Below, one piece after another: positions 1-8,566 of a stretch of DNA of 36,110 bases (within the stretch, counting starts at the first letter, position 1; each line of letters starts with the position of its first letter). Below the pieces are notes generated by a model. It saw only the letters and a program-made list of their open reading frames with translations, did not search any database and was not told the origin of the DNA. Position numbers and translations under genes: made by a program. This DNA comes from CAYPNP01 sp964412195. Lineage in GTDB: Bacteria > Acidobacteriota > JAAYUB01. The stretch is taken from assembly GCA_964412195.1 (NCBI GenBank), contig CAYPNP010000036.1, positions 1 through 36,110 on the forward strand, read 5' to 3'.

Positions 1-182
1 AGCAGCAGGGCGTCGGAGCTGTCCAGCCAGCCGTCCGCGTTGAGGTCGCCGCGGCTCTGGGTGGTGCAGTCGCAGGCCGTTCCGTCCGCCGCCAGCACGG
101 GGGCCGGCAGGAACAGAACGGCGGCCAGGGCCAGCAGGCCGTGAACCGCAGACCATCGACGAGGCGAAGGATTCGACATCAT
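1..182 (-). CDS. N-terminus of secreted protein with dockerin-like repeat (cut by window edge)
   Basis: Only the first 60 codons are inside the window. Translation starts at ATG-ATG (182), preceded by an AGGAGG about 5 nt upstream. Residues 1-32 form a signal peptide: a basic start (PRRW), a hydrophobic stretch (LLALAAVLFLPAPV) and an Ala-rich cleavage site near LAA/D. A Cys-rich patch (CDCTT) follows, then GDLNADGWLDSSDALL, an EF-hand-like dockerin type I half-repeat. The same type of repeat ends the neighbouring carboxypeptidase. The rest of the protein is unseen, so its activity cannot be named; a secreted location is well supported. Confidence 0.75.
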   Translation of the reverse strand, partial: MMSNPSPRRWSAVHGLLALAAVLFLPAPVLAADGTACDCTTQSRGDLNADGWLDSSDALL

Positions 183-317
183 AATCCCTCCTGTTTCGGT
201 GTTCGGTCCGTGGCTGCCCGCGGTTTCGTAACCCCTCAAAACCGGCCGCGCCGTGGACCTCGTGCGTGCGTCCCTATCATGCGGAAGCAATAGTAAAGGA
301 ACTCACCCGGATATCGA

Positions 318-331
318 GTGATATATATCAC
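318..331. promoter_or_regulatory. CRP/FNR-type palindrome
   Basis: GTGATATATATCAC is a perfect 14-bp palindrome and fits the CRP family half-sites GTGA-N6-TCAC. It lies 136 bp upstream of the start codon at 182 of the secreted dockerin-repeat protein. A second inverted repeat, AATCTATA-N8-TATAGATT, follows at 334-357. Binding by a CRP/FNR-family regulator is inferred from the motif only; no such regulator is in the window. Confidence 0.4.
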
Positions 332-711
332 ATAATCTATACAATTTGATATAGATTCTAACGGAATGCTACAAAATAGAATTATTTGGCAAATATTTGC
401 AATGACTTGGGGGGAGTGGAGGAATTCTCTGCATCGGCCGGAGGCGGTTGCCCGCCCTGGCCCGACTCCTCACGGGCCGGATTCCTGAAGCTCCCGGGCT
501 TCCCCGTTCCACGATCTGGAGCGGATAATCCGAATTCTCCCCCAGCTGATGGAAAGGAGACAGGATGTCCAGGATCCTGAAGATACGAGAATGGCGCTCA
601 GGGCTGCCAATTCGCCGCACGCCCGCCAGAGTCCGATTTCTGCCCCCAACGTAGGGTCGCCGGTATTCTCGTTGTGATTCTGTTCAGCGTTCGACGTTGG
701 ATTGCGCTTCC

Positions 712-737
712 GCGTCCTTTGCGCCTTCGCGGTGAAT
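712..737 (+). repeat. Dispersed filler repeat, copy A
   Basis: The 26-nt stretch has the pattern GCGTCCTTTGCGCC followed by TTCGCGGTGAAT. Related copies occur at 29600-29624 (same strand) and 34153-34178 (opposite strand), all between genes. It sits just before the stop of the carboxypeptidase gene. Confidence 0.5.
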
Positions 738-743
738 TGTCCC

Positions 744-3281
744 TCAGTCGGCCAGCATCACCATTAGCCGGACCAGGTCCAGCGGATCGACCGCCGCGTC
801 GGTGTTCAGGTCGCCGGTGGCGTTGCCCATGGGCAGGCCGGCGCAGTCGCCGGCCAAAAAGGCGGCCAGGATTTGGACGTCGGCACCGTCCACGACGCCG
901 TCGCCGTTGAGGTCGCCGGCCAGCGGGGGCGCGCTGGCGATCACCCGGATGTCGTCCACATGCCAACCGTCATAAACGTAGGAGGTGTCGGAATAGAACC
1001 GGAAACGCAGCCGGGCGCCGGTCTGCCCGTCCAGGGCCGCCAGCGGGAGCTCCACGCCCGTCCAGGCCAGGTGGCCGGTGCCGGTGTAGCTCGCCGCGGT
1101 GGTCCAGGTTGATCCGCCATTGGTGGAATACTCGACGTAGCCGAAGTCCCACGTGTTCTCCAGGTCGTAGATATGCCGGAAGCTGAGGGTGACGCCCGTA
1201 TATCCGTTGAAGTTCCACACCGGCGACGTGATGGACACGTTCCGGTTGTTGGCGTAATTGCCGCCCGGGCTGTCCGTCCAGGAGTGGGTCGGGCTGTAGC
1301 TGGCCTCGGCGGTGATGGCCCACGGGCTGTCCACCGTCCAGCCCGGGTTGCCGGATTCGGCGTCGTCAAAGAAAAACGTGCCGATCGGAGTCAGCAGGAA
1401 ATCCTGCGCCAGGATCTGTCCGTCGCTCATGGCGATCCCGGACAACGAGACCGTGCCGTGGCTGGCGGCGCTGGCGGCGAGGGTATAGGTCCCCGCGGGC
1501 AACATCAGGCTGTAGGCGCCCGTCGCGGGATTCGTGGCCGCCTGGAACGGGCCGGCGGTGACGGTAGCCGCCAGGGGTGTTTCGGAGCCGGCCTGCCGGA
1601 CGGTGCCCTCGATCCGGGGGGAGGTCTCCGGATCCACGATGTAGAGGAAGGCGGCGCTGACCGCGCCCCAGTTGTTGGCGACGTCGCGGCCGCGGACGTA
1701 TACGATGTGCCGGCCCAGCGAGAGGACGGCGGTGTCGACCGAACCGGTGACCGCCTCGACGCCGGAGTTGAAGGCGCCGTCGGCAGCGGCCAGGGAGTGA
1801 GCCACGGCTCCGGTGGCCCAGGGCGGCGTGTCGATGTAGTACTCGGCCGCGGCCACGTTCTGGGTCGGCTCGGTGCCGTTGGACTGGTTGTACCGCGTGT
1901 CGTCGACCGAGGCGGTCAGGACGGCCGTGTCCCCCGGGGCGACGATGGACGGCGCGGCCGCCACGCTGAGGCTGTCCGGGCCGGAGGGCGTCTGGTAGGG
2001 GGTCCGACAGACCTTGGCGGCGTAGACCAGCGCGCCGAGGTTCTCGTTCATGATCTCCGGCAGGTCGGCGCAGTCCTGGAAGAAATCCTCGCCGATCTCG
2101 AAGGTGTAGGCCGGGATGCCCAGCTCGCCGTAGGCCCAGTCGGTGTGGTCGCCGGTGGTGCCGTACAGGTCGTTGGACTGTTCCGGAGTGTACCCGTTGA
2201 AGAAGGCGAACTTGCGTCCCAGCGTGGTCAGGCCGGCGGCGTTGGGCGCGTCGCCGCTGGTCCAGCCCCACGGCCACAGAACCAGGTTGCTGTAGGAGTG
2301 CAACGAAACCAGCAGACCGGTGGTGTCGGATGGCGCCGGGGACGTGTCGTCGGCCGGCCGCTGGTCGGGGAAGAGCGAGCGGGCGAGGGTGTAGAGCGCC
2401 GCATTTTCCGGTTCTGAGCCTGCCGACGGTCCCTGGTAGGTCTCGGAGCACAGCGTCGTGCCGGCCCCGCCCCAGTGGTACGGGTTGTTCCGGTTCAGGT
2501 CGATGCCGTAATGGCTGGTGCCCCAATCGTCGCAGAGGGTGCAGGAGGCCCCGGTGTCGTTGCGGTTCTTCCGCTGCAGGCAGCCCTGCTCCGCCAGCTG
2601 CCGGCCGTCGGGATTGGCCGAGACCACCACGTAGATCTCATGCCAGTCCAGCAGCCACGTCGCGTCGGCGTCGAGGCCGTAGTTCTCGAGCAGCCAGGTG
2701 ACGAAGTGCATGGCCGTCTCGGGCGTGGCCAGCTCCCGTGCGTGGGTGTTGGCCATCAGGAAGAAGCGCGGCTTCGGGCCCGTCGTCTGGTCGTTCGTCA
2801 GGCGCAGCGCGTAGAGGTCGTACCCTTCCAGCCCGTGGAGTTTCCGCCAGGTATCGCCGAAGTCGGTGAGTTGGATCAGGCCCGGGTAGTCCGCCGGGAG
2901 CTGGGCGAGGGCCGCGTACAGGGTCGGGATGTCCCGGTAGCAGGGGTAGCCGCTGGGGCCGCGCGCCGCCCGGTCCGTTCGCTTGGCATCGAATTCCAGA
3001 TCGTAGCCCTCGGCGGCCAGCTGCGCCGCGTCAACCGCATCCAGCCCCAGGAGGGCCCATCCCTCCTTCTGGTTCACTTCCCAGGGCTCGTACCGGCTGG
3101 CCAGCCGGTCCAGCTGTTCCTTGGAATCGTACCAGACCCGGTAGACGCCCGTGGGCAGGGGCCCCTTGCCATCCGGCGCCGCCTGGGCCGGCGCGACGGA
3201 GGCCCATCCCGCGCCGATGAGAAGGAAAAGCCCTGCTGCAAGACCTCGCCGCCATGCCGCGGCCACGATCCGTTCGGTCAT
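744..3281 (-). CDS. Secreted M14 zinc carboxypeptidase with dockerin-like tail
   Basis: This is an 845-residue secreted metallocarboxypeptidase, expected to remove C-terminal residues from peptides outside the cytoplasm. Residues 1-35 are a signal peptide (WRRGLAAGLFLLIGAGWA). The M14 domain spans about 110-450: zinc ligands His180 and Glu183 (NTHARE) and His328 (LHSY), substrate-binding DLNRN at 261-265 and the catalytic Glu395 (YTFEIGED). Then come a linker, a carboxypeptidase-regulatory-like beta domain (about 580-640), an immune-inhibitor-A/MAM-like beta sandwich (about 645-780) and two dockerin-like calcium half-repeats (GDLNGDGVVDGADV, GDLNTDAAVDPLDL). An in-frame ATG exists 20 codons upstream, but the one at 3281 has a GGGAGAG site and opens directly into the signal peptide, so I chose it. 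Confidence 0.9.
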   Translation of the reverse strand: MTERIVAAAWRRGLAAGLFLLIGAGWASVAPAQAAPDGKGPLPTGVYRVWYDSKEQLDRLASRYEPWEVNQKEGWALLGLDAVDAAQLAAEGYDLEFDAKRTDRAARGPSGYPCYRDIPTLYAALAQLPADYPGLIQLTDFGDTWRKLHGLEGYDLYALRLTNDQTTGPKPRFFLMANTHARELATPETAMHFVTWLLENYGLDADATWLLDWHEIYVVVSANPDGRQLAEQGCLQRKNRNDTGASCTLCDDWGTSHYGIDLNRNNPYHWGGAGTTLCSETYQGPSAGSEPENAALYTLARSLFPDQRPADDTSPAPSDTTGLLVSLHSYSNLVLWPWGWTSGDAPNAAGLTTLGRKFAFFNGYTPEQSNDLYGTTGDHTDWAYGELGIPAYTFEIGEDFFQDCADLPEIMNENLGALVYAAKVCRTPYQTPSGPDSLSVAAAPSIVAPGDTAVLTASVDDTRYNQSNGTEPTQNVAAAEYYIDTPPWATGAVAHSLAAADGAFNSGVEAVTGSVDTAVLSLGRHIVYVRGRDVANNWGAVSAAFLYIVDPETSPRIEGTVRQAGSETPLAATVTAGPFQAATNPATGAYSLMLPAGTYTLAASAASHGTVSLSGIAMSDGQILAQDFLLTPIGTFFFDDAESGNPGWTVDSPWAITAEASYSPTHSWTDSPGGNYANNRNVSITSPVWNFNGYTGVTLSFRHIYDLENTWDFGYVEYSTNGGSTWTTAASYTGTGHLAWTGVELPLAALDGQTGARLRFRFYSDTSYVYDGWHVDDIRVIASAPPLAGDLNGDGVVDGADVQILAAFLAGDCAGLPMGNATGDLNTDAAVDPLDLVRLMVMLAD

Positions 3282-3495
3282 GATTTCTCTCCCATGAATG
3301 AATCCTGCCACCCCGGTGACGAACGCGGACCATATCTTCAAGTGAAGGATGCGATTATCTCACATCCAGCGGACCAGTGTCTCCAACAAAGTTACCACCT
3401 CCTGCCGGGGGTGCAGGCTGTCCTTCGTTCGGTTGCCCCGGTCGCATCTGATTGGACTCGTTGCATAATCACCGCACATCTCCGAGGGTGTCGCG

Positions 3496-3831
3496 ATGCG
3501 AAACCAGCGGTTGCTCTGGATCACCGACGGGTACTCGGATCACTTCCACAACGACAGCATCAGCGACTTTCAACCGCTCCTCGATCTGATCACGGAGTGC
3601 CGGAGCCGGAAGGTACAAATCACCGGAATCTTCACGGCCGGCTCTGCTCCTCGCGAGAATGCCCCCATGTTCGATCGTTCCAACACCGGTCCTTCCCGCA
3701 AGACCTTCTGGATCTCCATGAGCTTTGATTGTTCCCGCACTGTTACTGAAAAATCCGGCGGTACGTTCTACTACGGGATTTCTTCTTATCGGAGTCTGTT
3801 CCATCGGCTTGTACAGAAGGGCGAACTCTGA
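3496..3831 (+). pseudogene. Truncated von Willebrand A (VWA) domain protein
   Basis: The 111-residue product resembles only the C-terminal half of a VWA domain. LLWITDGYSD fits the central VWA strand ending in TDG, and TEKSGGTFYYGISSYRSLFHRL fits the late 'TGG-x-y ... L' segment of acidobacterial VWA proteins. The first half with the metal-binding DxSxS loop is absent, and none of the frames of the upstream 200 bases supplies it. A GAGGG lies 7 nt before the ATG, so a short protein could still be made. It is probably a relic; a real small gene is possible. Confidence 0.4.
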
Positions 3832-4006
3832 TGGTTGCAGCCCGGGCCGGGCGGCAACCGAGATCCAGGAGGAAAACCGCCGTTGATTCCCAGCTCCGCC
3901 GCGGCGTGGGATCTTACAGAGAAAGTGAAATCCCTCTCCCGTCCGCCCATCCAATCGTGTATATTGCAGTTGAGCCGAATCCCTGATTTTCCCGGGAGGT
4001 CCCGCT

Positions 4007-4870
4007 ATGCCGCCGAAGATTGGTGTCGTCGTCGACAGCACGGCCGATTTCCCCCCGGGAATGGCCGACGAACTGGGCATTGTCGCCATCCCCATCCATA
4101 TCCATGCCGATGGGGAAGACTACCTGGACGGCATGACCATTACCCCGCCGGAGGTGTGGGCCCTGCTCCGCCGCAACCGCGAGGTGGAGACCCGGCCAGC
4201 CTCCCCGCCCATCTTCGCCACGGCCTTCGGCAGCCTGCTGGTGCAGTTCGACCGGCTGGTCTGCCTGCATGTGTCCTCCCATCTGTCCGGGTGCTTCGAG
4301 AACGCCACCGAGGCCCTCCGGCTGTTGAAACCTGCGGAGGCCGCCCGGATCCGGCTGATCGACACCGGCCACCTCAGCATCAGCCAGGGCCTGCTGGCCA
4401 TGCGCGCCGCCGAGTGGCTCCGGGCGGGCAACGACCCCGACTGCCTGGAAGCCTACCTCCAGCCGCTGCTCCAGGAGACGGTCCTCTGCTTCACCGTGGA
4501 ATCGCTGACCTGGCTGCGGCGCAGCGAGCGGCTCGCCGCCGTGACGGCCTTCATGGGCAACCTGCTGGACATCAAGCCGGTGGTCAGCCTGTCGGACGCG
4601 CGGGTCATCCCGCTGGAGAAGCACCGGGGGACGCGCTCAGCCATCGACGCGCTGGTCCGCCTGGCCGTCCGGGCCGCGGACAAGTTCCGGGCTGGATTCC
4701 ACCTGTGGGCCGCCCACGCCGACGTCCCGGAGGAAGGCGCCCTGCTGCGCGACCAGATCCAGGCCCGGATCGGCCGGGACGAAGGGGAGATCCCCCTGGT
4801 GGACATCGGGGCGGCCGTCACCGTGCACTCCGGCCCGGGGACCGTGGCGTGGGCGATCTGCCCGCGGTGA
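4007..4870 (+). CDS. DegV family fatty-acid-binding protein
   Basis: The 287-residue protein has normal DegV length and layout. It opens with IGVVVDSTADFPP (the DSTAD loop), followed by IPIHIHADGEDYLDG, the T-R-P-A-S-P-P segment that contacts the acyl chain, and the conserved HLSGCFENA and DTGHLSISQGLLA motifs. DegV/FakB proteins bind a fatty acid and, in many bacteria, present it to the kinase FakA for phosphorylation and entry into phospholipid synthesis; no FakA-like gene is visible here. A GGGAGGT lies 6 nt upstream of the ATG. It stands alone between a VWA fragment and a repeat-filled spacer. Confidence 0.9.
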   Translation: MPPKIGVVVDSTADFPPGMADELGIVAIPIHIHADGEDYLDGMTITPPEVWALLRRNREVETRPASPPIFATAFGSLLVQFDRLVCLHVSSHLSGCFENATEALRLLKPAEAARIRLIDTGHLSISQGLLAMRAAEWLRAGNDPDCLEAYLQPLLQETVLCFTVESLTWLRRSERLAAVTAFMGNLLDIKPVVSLSDARVIPLEKHRGTRSAIDALVRLAVRAADKFRAGFHLWAAHADVPEEGALLRDQIQARIGRDEGEIPLVDIGAAVTVHSGPGTVAWAICPR

Positions 4871-4910
4871 CGGACGTACCTCGCGACGTCCCGGCGCGTG
4901 TCGGTCGAAG

Positions 4911-5046
4911 CGGCGAAACGGCGGTGGTCGCACTGAGCGATGTCACGGCCTATGTCAGCGGAAACGGCGAAACGGCGGTGGTCGCACTGAGCGATATCAC
5001 GGCCTATGTCAACGGAAACGGCGAAACGGCGGTGGGGCGAAACGGC
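4911..5046 (+). repeat. 54-bp tandem repeat (2.5 units)
   Basis: CGGCGAAACGGCGGTGG begins at 4911, 4965 and 5019, giving an exact 54-bp period. The first two units are near identical (two substitutions seen: GATGTC/GATATC and GTCAGC/GTCAAC). The third unit diverges after about 20 bases. The period is a multiple of three and the frame is open, but the sequence follows the DegV stop and has no recognisable protein relation. Confidence 0.8.
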
Positions 5047-5314
5047 GAGGGGAACCGTGGACTAATTCAGGATAAGCGAAGTATCAGAGTGAATAGCGGA
5101 TGGCTTCTGAGATCGACTATCATGCAACTCATTTCCGGCTTGATATAACCATTACTCAATAAACATTAACCAATAACCAATGGCTTGGTTTCGTAGATCT
5201 TCCTCAGAGCGGGTTTCTCTCGCCGTTTCGCCCCACTGCCGTTTCGCCGCTTCGGTCGCCCCTCTCCCCGTCTCCCCGTCGCCGTTTCGCCCCACCGCCG
5301 TTTCGCCGTTTCGG
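5013..5314. repeat. Long inverted repeat around an AT-rich centre in the degV-HD spacer
   Basis: The left arm (5013-5052) and right arm (5275-5314) are reverse complements over about 35-38 bases with very few mismatches; the shared core contains GGCGAAACGGCGGTGGGGCG. A second, weaker right-arm copy lies at about 5221-5256 and pairs with the left sequence near 4903-4930. The centre (5140-5180) is AT-rich with repeated 'ccattac/ttaacc/ataacc' words. The stretch 5255-5345 repeats CCCCGTC. The whole 4871-5350 spacer (480 bases) holds no gene I can support. It could be a MITE-like remnant or slippage-derived filler. Confidence 0.65.
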
Positions 5315-5350
5315 TCTCCCCGTCACCCCGTCCCCCCGTCTCCGTGTCAA

Positions 5351-6133
5351 TTAAAACTCGATCCGGTCCAATATCCCTTTCTCCGCGCCGGTGATCTCGG
5401 CGGTGACGTGGACATGGTCGGCCAGGCCGGAGACCCGGACCTTTCGCCGCAGCAGCTCATCCACCTGGAAAATGCCCGCGGAGTTGGACATGCGGATGCG
5501 GACCTGGACCGGCGGCTCCTCCGGCCCGCCCTCCTGCACCGACACCTGCTCGATGGCCAGGGCGCTCACCGCGTGGATCCCCTTCTGGCCGATCGAGAAA
5601 GGGATGCGGGCCCGCCCGCCGGCCATGTCCAATCCGTCGGCCACGCGCACGACCCCGCCCTCCACCGTGAGCGGCGGCACGTCGGTGTCGTGGAAGGTCA
5701 TGGCGTGCAGCACCTCCGCGGTCAGGATCACCCGCTGCCGCACCGGGTAGGAGGCCAGCAGCCGCTCCAGCACCGGCTGGGCCACGGCGATCCCGTAGAT
5801 GTCGTGCTGCTCCCGGTGGACGATCATGCCCAGGTCGTGCAGGTAGGCGCCCAACACCACGACCACCTCGGCGTCGTCGCCGTCCAGGCCGTCGGCGCCG
5901 TAGTTCTTGATCAAACTCGGCACGACGCCCCGGGCGACGATCAGCCGCAGGATCTTGAGGGCCATGTTGGCCACGATCTTGGCGTGGACCGGCCCGTGGT
6001 CGGAATAGCCCATCCGGTCCACGGCAGTGATGTTGGCGCACTTGAGAAGCTGCTCCAGCGCCTCGTCCTCCTCCACCCGGCGCACCACCTCGGCCAGCTT
6101 GCGGTTCTCTTTCTCCGGCAGGTTCAGTTTCAT
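5351..6133 (-). CDS. HD-domain metal-dependent phosphohydrolase
   Basis: This is a 260-residue soluble protein. The HD signature is clear: His50 (SDHGPVHA), the His99-Asp100 pair (AYLHDLG) with His106 (IVHREQH), and a late Asp at 166 (RVADGLDMAGGR). These residues bind one or two metal ions in phosphohydrolases acting on nucleotides or other phosphate esters. The substrate cannot be told from sequence. The C-terminal 80 residues form a separate beta-rich segment. I start at MKLNLPEKEN (6133), which follows an AGGAG about 11 nt upstream, and not at the longer ATG inside the preceding spacer. It is the last gene of the leftward operon, 77 bases after the AcvB-like gene. Confidence 0.85.
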   Translation of the reverse strand: MKLNLPEKENRKLAEVVRRVEEDEALEQLLKCANITAVDRMGYSDHGPVHAKIVANMALKILRLIVARGVVPSLIKNYGADGLDGDDAEVVVVLGAYLHDLGMIVHREQHDIYGIAVAQPVLERLLASYPVRQRVILTAEVLHAMTFHDTDVPPLTVEGGVVRVADGLDMAGGRARIPFSIGQKGIHAVSALAIEQVSVQEGGPEEPPVQVRIRMSNSAGIFQVDELLRRKVRVSGLADHVHVTAEITGAEKGILDRIEF

Positions 6134-6210
6134 TCGGTGTCTCGCTCCTGTCTGCATGTTGGAATGGAAAGTTGTTTGGATGGCCGAAACCGTCAGTCGA
6201 TCCGCGCGGG

Positions 6211-7650
6211 TCACTCCGCGAGCGCCGCCAGGATGTCGCCGAGCACGGGGGAGTAGTTGCTCCCGATCCGGTGCCCGCCCTTTAGCCGGACGACCCGGGC
6301 CAGCGCCGGCTCCAGGTCGTGGCAGAGGGAATCCTTCTCCTCATCGCCGTAGAACGCCAGGATCCGCCGGCCCCGCAGCTTCTGCAACTCAGGCAGGACA
6401 GGCAGGTCCGTCGGCCGGCTGGTGGACCGGAACCAATCGGCGAGGTGGAACTCGAATTCCACCGTCCGGCTGGGGCCGAGCAGGACCAGGAGCCGGACGG
6501 GCCCGAGCAGGTCCGGGGGGAGCCGGTTGGCCGCGAACGGGAGGACGTCCGCCCCCAGCGAATACCCGATCAGGACCACCCGGTCCTTCTTCCAGTACGC
6601 CAGATAGTGCCGGAGGATGCGGGCCAGATCGGCGCTGAACCCGTCGGGCGTGCGGCGAATCCAGAAGTACTTCAGCGAATTGAGCACCGCCACCGGGTAG
6701 CCGTGCGCGGCCAGGCCGGTGCACACGCCCTTGTCGGTGACGCCGTAGCCGCCGTCGCCGGTCACGAACACCACCAGGGCGTCGGCGGCCGGCCCGCTCG
6801 CCGGCAGTTCCAGCAGGGGCAGGTCCTTCAATTCGTCCGTGCGCGGCGGAGGCTGGTTTTCCTCCTTGTGCGCCGCCAGCTCGGTGACGGCCTGCTTGAA
6901 CTGGGGCAGCCAGTTTTTCTGGACGGCGAAGCCGTGGCCCACCTTGGGCAGGGCGAACAATTTCGCCGAGGGAACCTGCGCCACAAACGCCGCCGTCGCC
7001 CGCGGATCGCAGACCTGGTCGACATTCCCCTGCAGGACGATCCAGGGCACCTCGAGCCGCGGCGCCGGCAGGAAGTTGAACCCCTTGCCCTTGGGCTCGG
7101 GCGTGAGCTCCAGGCCGCTGCCCCGGCAGAACGGCTTCGTCACGGCCAGGTCCGGGCAGAAGCCCAGGCTGACCGCCCCCGCGAACGTGGTCGGGGGGGC
7201 CTGCACGATGACGGCGTACACCAGCGTGGCGCCGGAAGAATATCCGACCAGGACCGGCGTGACGTAGGCCGGGAAGTTCAGCCTTTTCTGGACGAACTGG
7301 CTGAGGGCCTCGAAATCCGCGGCCGGGTAGCTGCAGCCCTCGCTGCGGGCGTCCAATTCCTTCAGGTAGTGGACGATGTCGACGCCGACCACCAGCGCGT
7401 CGAGGGAGGCCAGGGTCCGGGCCATGTCCACCACGCCCCGGTTCCAGCCTCCGTCCCCGGACACGAAGAGGACCACCCGGGAGGGACGGGGCGCTTCGTA
7501 GTACAGGGTCACCGTGCCGAAGGGGCCGAACTCCGCCGTCTCCGCGGACAGGCCGAACGCGCCGGCCGCGCCGAGGCACAGCAGCAGGGCCAGGATTGTC
7601 GCTCGATGCTTCAAGCTCGTTTCTCCCATTCTGGAGCGGATTTCATTCAT
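6211..7650 (-). CDS. acvB: AcvB/VirJ-type periplasmic double hydrolase
   Basis: The 479-residue exported protein is made of two VirJ-like alpha/beta-hydrolase units. A signal sequence (ATILALLLCLGAAGAFG) precedes unit 1, which carries VLFVSGDGGW, the nucleophile Ser138 in GYSSG, Asp near GNVDQVCD and His239 (VGHGF). Unit 2 repeats VVFVTGDGGY, Ser364 in IGYSLGAD and a late His in GGHRIGSNY, so both units keep a Ser-Asp-His set. In Agrobacterium and Rhizobium, AcvB hydrolyses lysyl-phosphatidylglycerol in the periplasm and is encoded next to lpiA (mprF). Both MprF halves are upstream in this operon, which supports the same role. The ATG at 7650 overlaps the upstream gene's stop (ATGAATGA) and has GGGAGG before it; 7629 is an alternative start. 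Confidence 0.85.
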   Translation of the reverse strand: MNEIRSRMGETSLKHRATILALLLCLGAAGAFGLSAETAEFGPFGTVTLYYEAPRPSRVVLFVSGDGGWNRGVVDMARTLASLDALVVGVDIVHYLKELDARSEGCSYPAADFEALSQFVQKRLNFPAYVTPVLVGYSSGATLVYAVIVQAPPTTFAGAVSLGFCPDLAVTKPFCRGSGLELTPEPKGKGFNFLPAPRLEVPWIVLQGNVDQVCDPRATAAFVAQVPSAKLFALPKVGHGFAVQKNWLPQFKQAVTELAAHKEENQPPPRTDELKDLPLLELPASGPAADALVVFVTGDGGYGVTDKGVCTGLAAHGYPVAVLNSLKYFWIRRTPDGFSADLARILRHYLAYWKKDRVVLIGYSLGADVLPFAANRLPPDLLGPVRLLVLLGPSRTVEFEFHLADWFRSTSRPTDLPVLPELQKLRGRRILAFYGDEEKDSLCHDLEPALARVVRLKGGHRIGSNYSPVLGDILAALAE

Positions 7651-8563
7651 GCCCCGCCTCCCGCGCCTCCGCCACCGGCACCAGCAGCATGGGCACTTTC
7701 AGCCGGTTGATGATCCGGGCGGCCACGCTGCCGGCCCAGAAGGCGTCCAAGCCCGTCTTCCCGTGGGTGCCCAGGACGAGCAGGTCCGCGCCGGTGCGTT
7801 GCACCACGGCCACCACGGTCCGGGAGGGATCCCCGCGGCGCACCTCCGCCGTGACCGGGATTCCCTCCGCGGCCAACGCCCGGACCCGGTCGGCCAGATG
7901 GTCCTCCGCCTCTGCCCGGGCGCACTCCAGCACGGCCCGGGTGGCGCCCGGCGTCAGCCGGCCGGTGGCGGCCCATTCGCCGGGAAGCGTCCGCAGGGTC
8001 GGCACCACCATGACCAGGTCCACCGCCGCCTGGCAGCGCCGGGCCAGTCCGGCCGCCACGGGCAGGCCCTGCTCGTGGGCCGGGACGCCGTCCAGCGGCA
8101 CCAGGATCCGCCGGATGGCAAACGGTTCCGGCCGGCTGGCGGGCAGTGCCGTGATCACCAGCACCGGCGTCGTCCCCCGGGCGATGACCCGCTGGGCGAT
8201 GCTGCCGAAGAGCCACTTGCCGGCACCCCTTCCGTGGCTGCACATGACGATGAGATCAGGATTCAACTCGTCCACGTGCTCGACCAGGCTGCCGGCGACG
8301 TCGCCCACCTCGGCGGCATGGACATGCCGGCGGACGGACGGGAGCCCCGGCAGCGCCCGCCGGGCCAGGTCTGCCAGGTATGCCTCCGCCTCGGCCGGCC
8401 CGGTGAGGTGGCGTTCGCCGTGCACTTCCGGCGGGGCGTCCCGTTCCATCACATGCAGCAGGGTCACGCCGGCGCCCAGCCGGGAGGCCAGGTAGGCTGC
8501 CGCTGGGACCGCCGCCTCCGCCAGGCCGGAACCATCCAACGGGACCAGGATGTGGGTGAACAT
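7643..8563 (-). CDS. Tandem-domain universal stress protein (UspA)
   Basis: The 306-residue cytoplasmic protein carries two UspA domains (about 1-145 and 150-300). Each starts with an ILVPLDG strand (HILVPLDGSGLAE; RILVPLDGVPAHE). Each ends with the nucleotide-binding glycine loop: SHGRGAGKWLFGSIA in the first domain, THGKTGLDAFWAGSVA in the second. Such proteins bind ATP or AMP and are linked to stress survival; no target is deducible. It follows the NRAMP gene so closely that its ribosome site (GGAGGG) overlaps the upstream TAG, and its own stop overlaps the AcvB-like start, indicating one transcript. Confidence 0.92.
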   Translation of the reverse strand: MFTHILVPLDGSGLAEAAVPAAAYLASRLGAGVTLLHVMERDAPPEVHGERHLTGPAEAEAYLADLARRALPGLPSVRRHVHAAEVGDVAGSLVEHVDELNPDLIVMCSHGRGAGKWLFGSIAQRVIARGTTPVLVITALPASRPEPFAIRRILVPLDGVPAHEQGLPVAAGLARRCQAAVDLVMVVPTLRTLPGEWAATGRLTPGATRAVLECARAEAEDHLADRVRALAAEGIPVTAEVRRGDPSRTVVAVVQRTGADLLVLGTHGKTGLDAFWAGSVAARIINRLKVPMLLVPVAEAREAGHE

Positions 8564-8566
8564 CGC

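Larger units (their letters stand above)
183..743. other. Intergenic spacer with AT-rich control-like region
   Basis: I see no convincing gene in these 561 bases. The stretch 286-400 is strikingly AT-rich against a roughly 65-70% GC background. It contains two inverted repeats: GTGATATATATCAC (318-331), and AATCTATA/TATAGATT with an 8-nt spacer (334-357). It lies upstream of the leftward secreted gene starting at 182 and downstream of the carboxypeptidase stop at 744, so it most likely carries the promoter of the former. No clean -35/-10 pair stood out. A degenerate filler phrase also found elsewhere in the window occupies 712-737. Confidence 0.5.

Noticed and set aside
3282..3341. Upstream ATG for the M14 carboxypeptidase
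   Set aside because: The 20 extra residues precede a good signal peptide, and the ATG at 3281 has the better ribosome site.
4911..5046. CRISPR-like array in the degV-HD spacer
   Set aside because: The units are contiguous 54-bp tandem copies with no unique spacers and no cas genes nearby.
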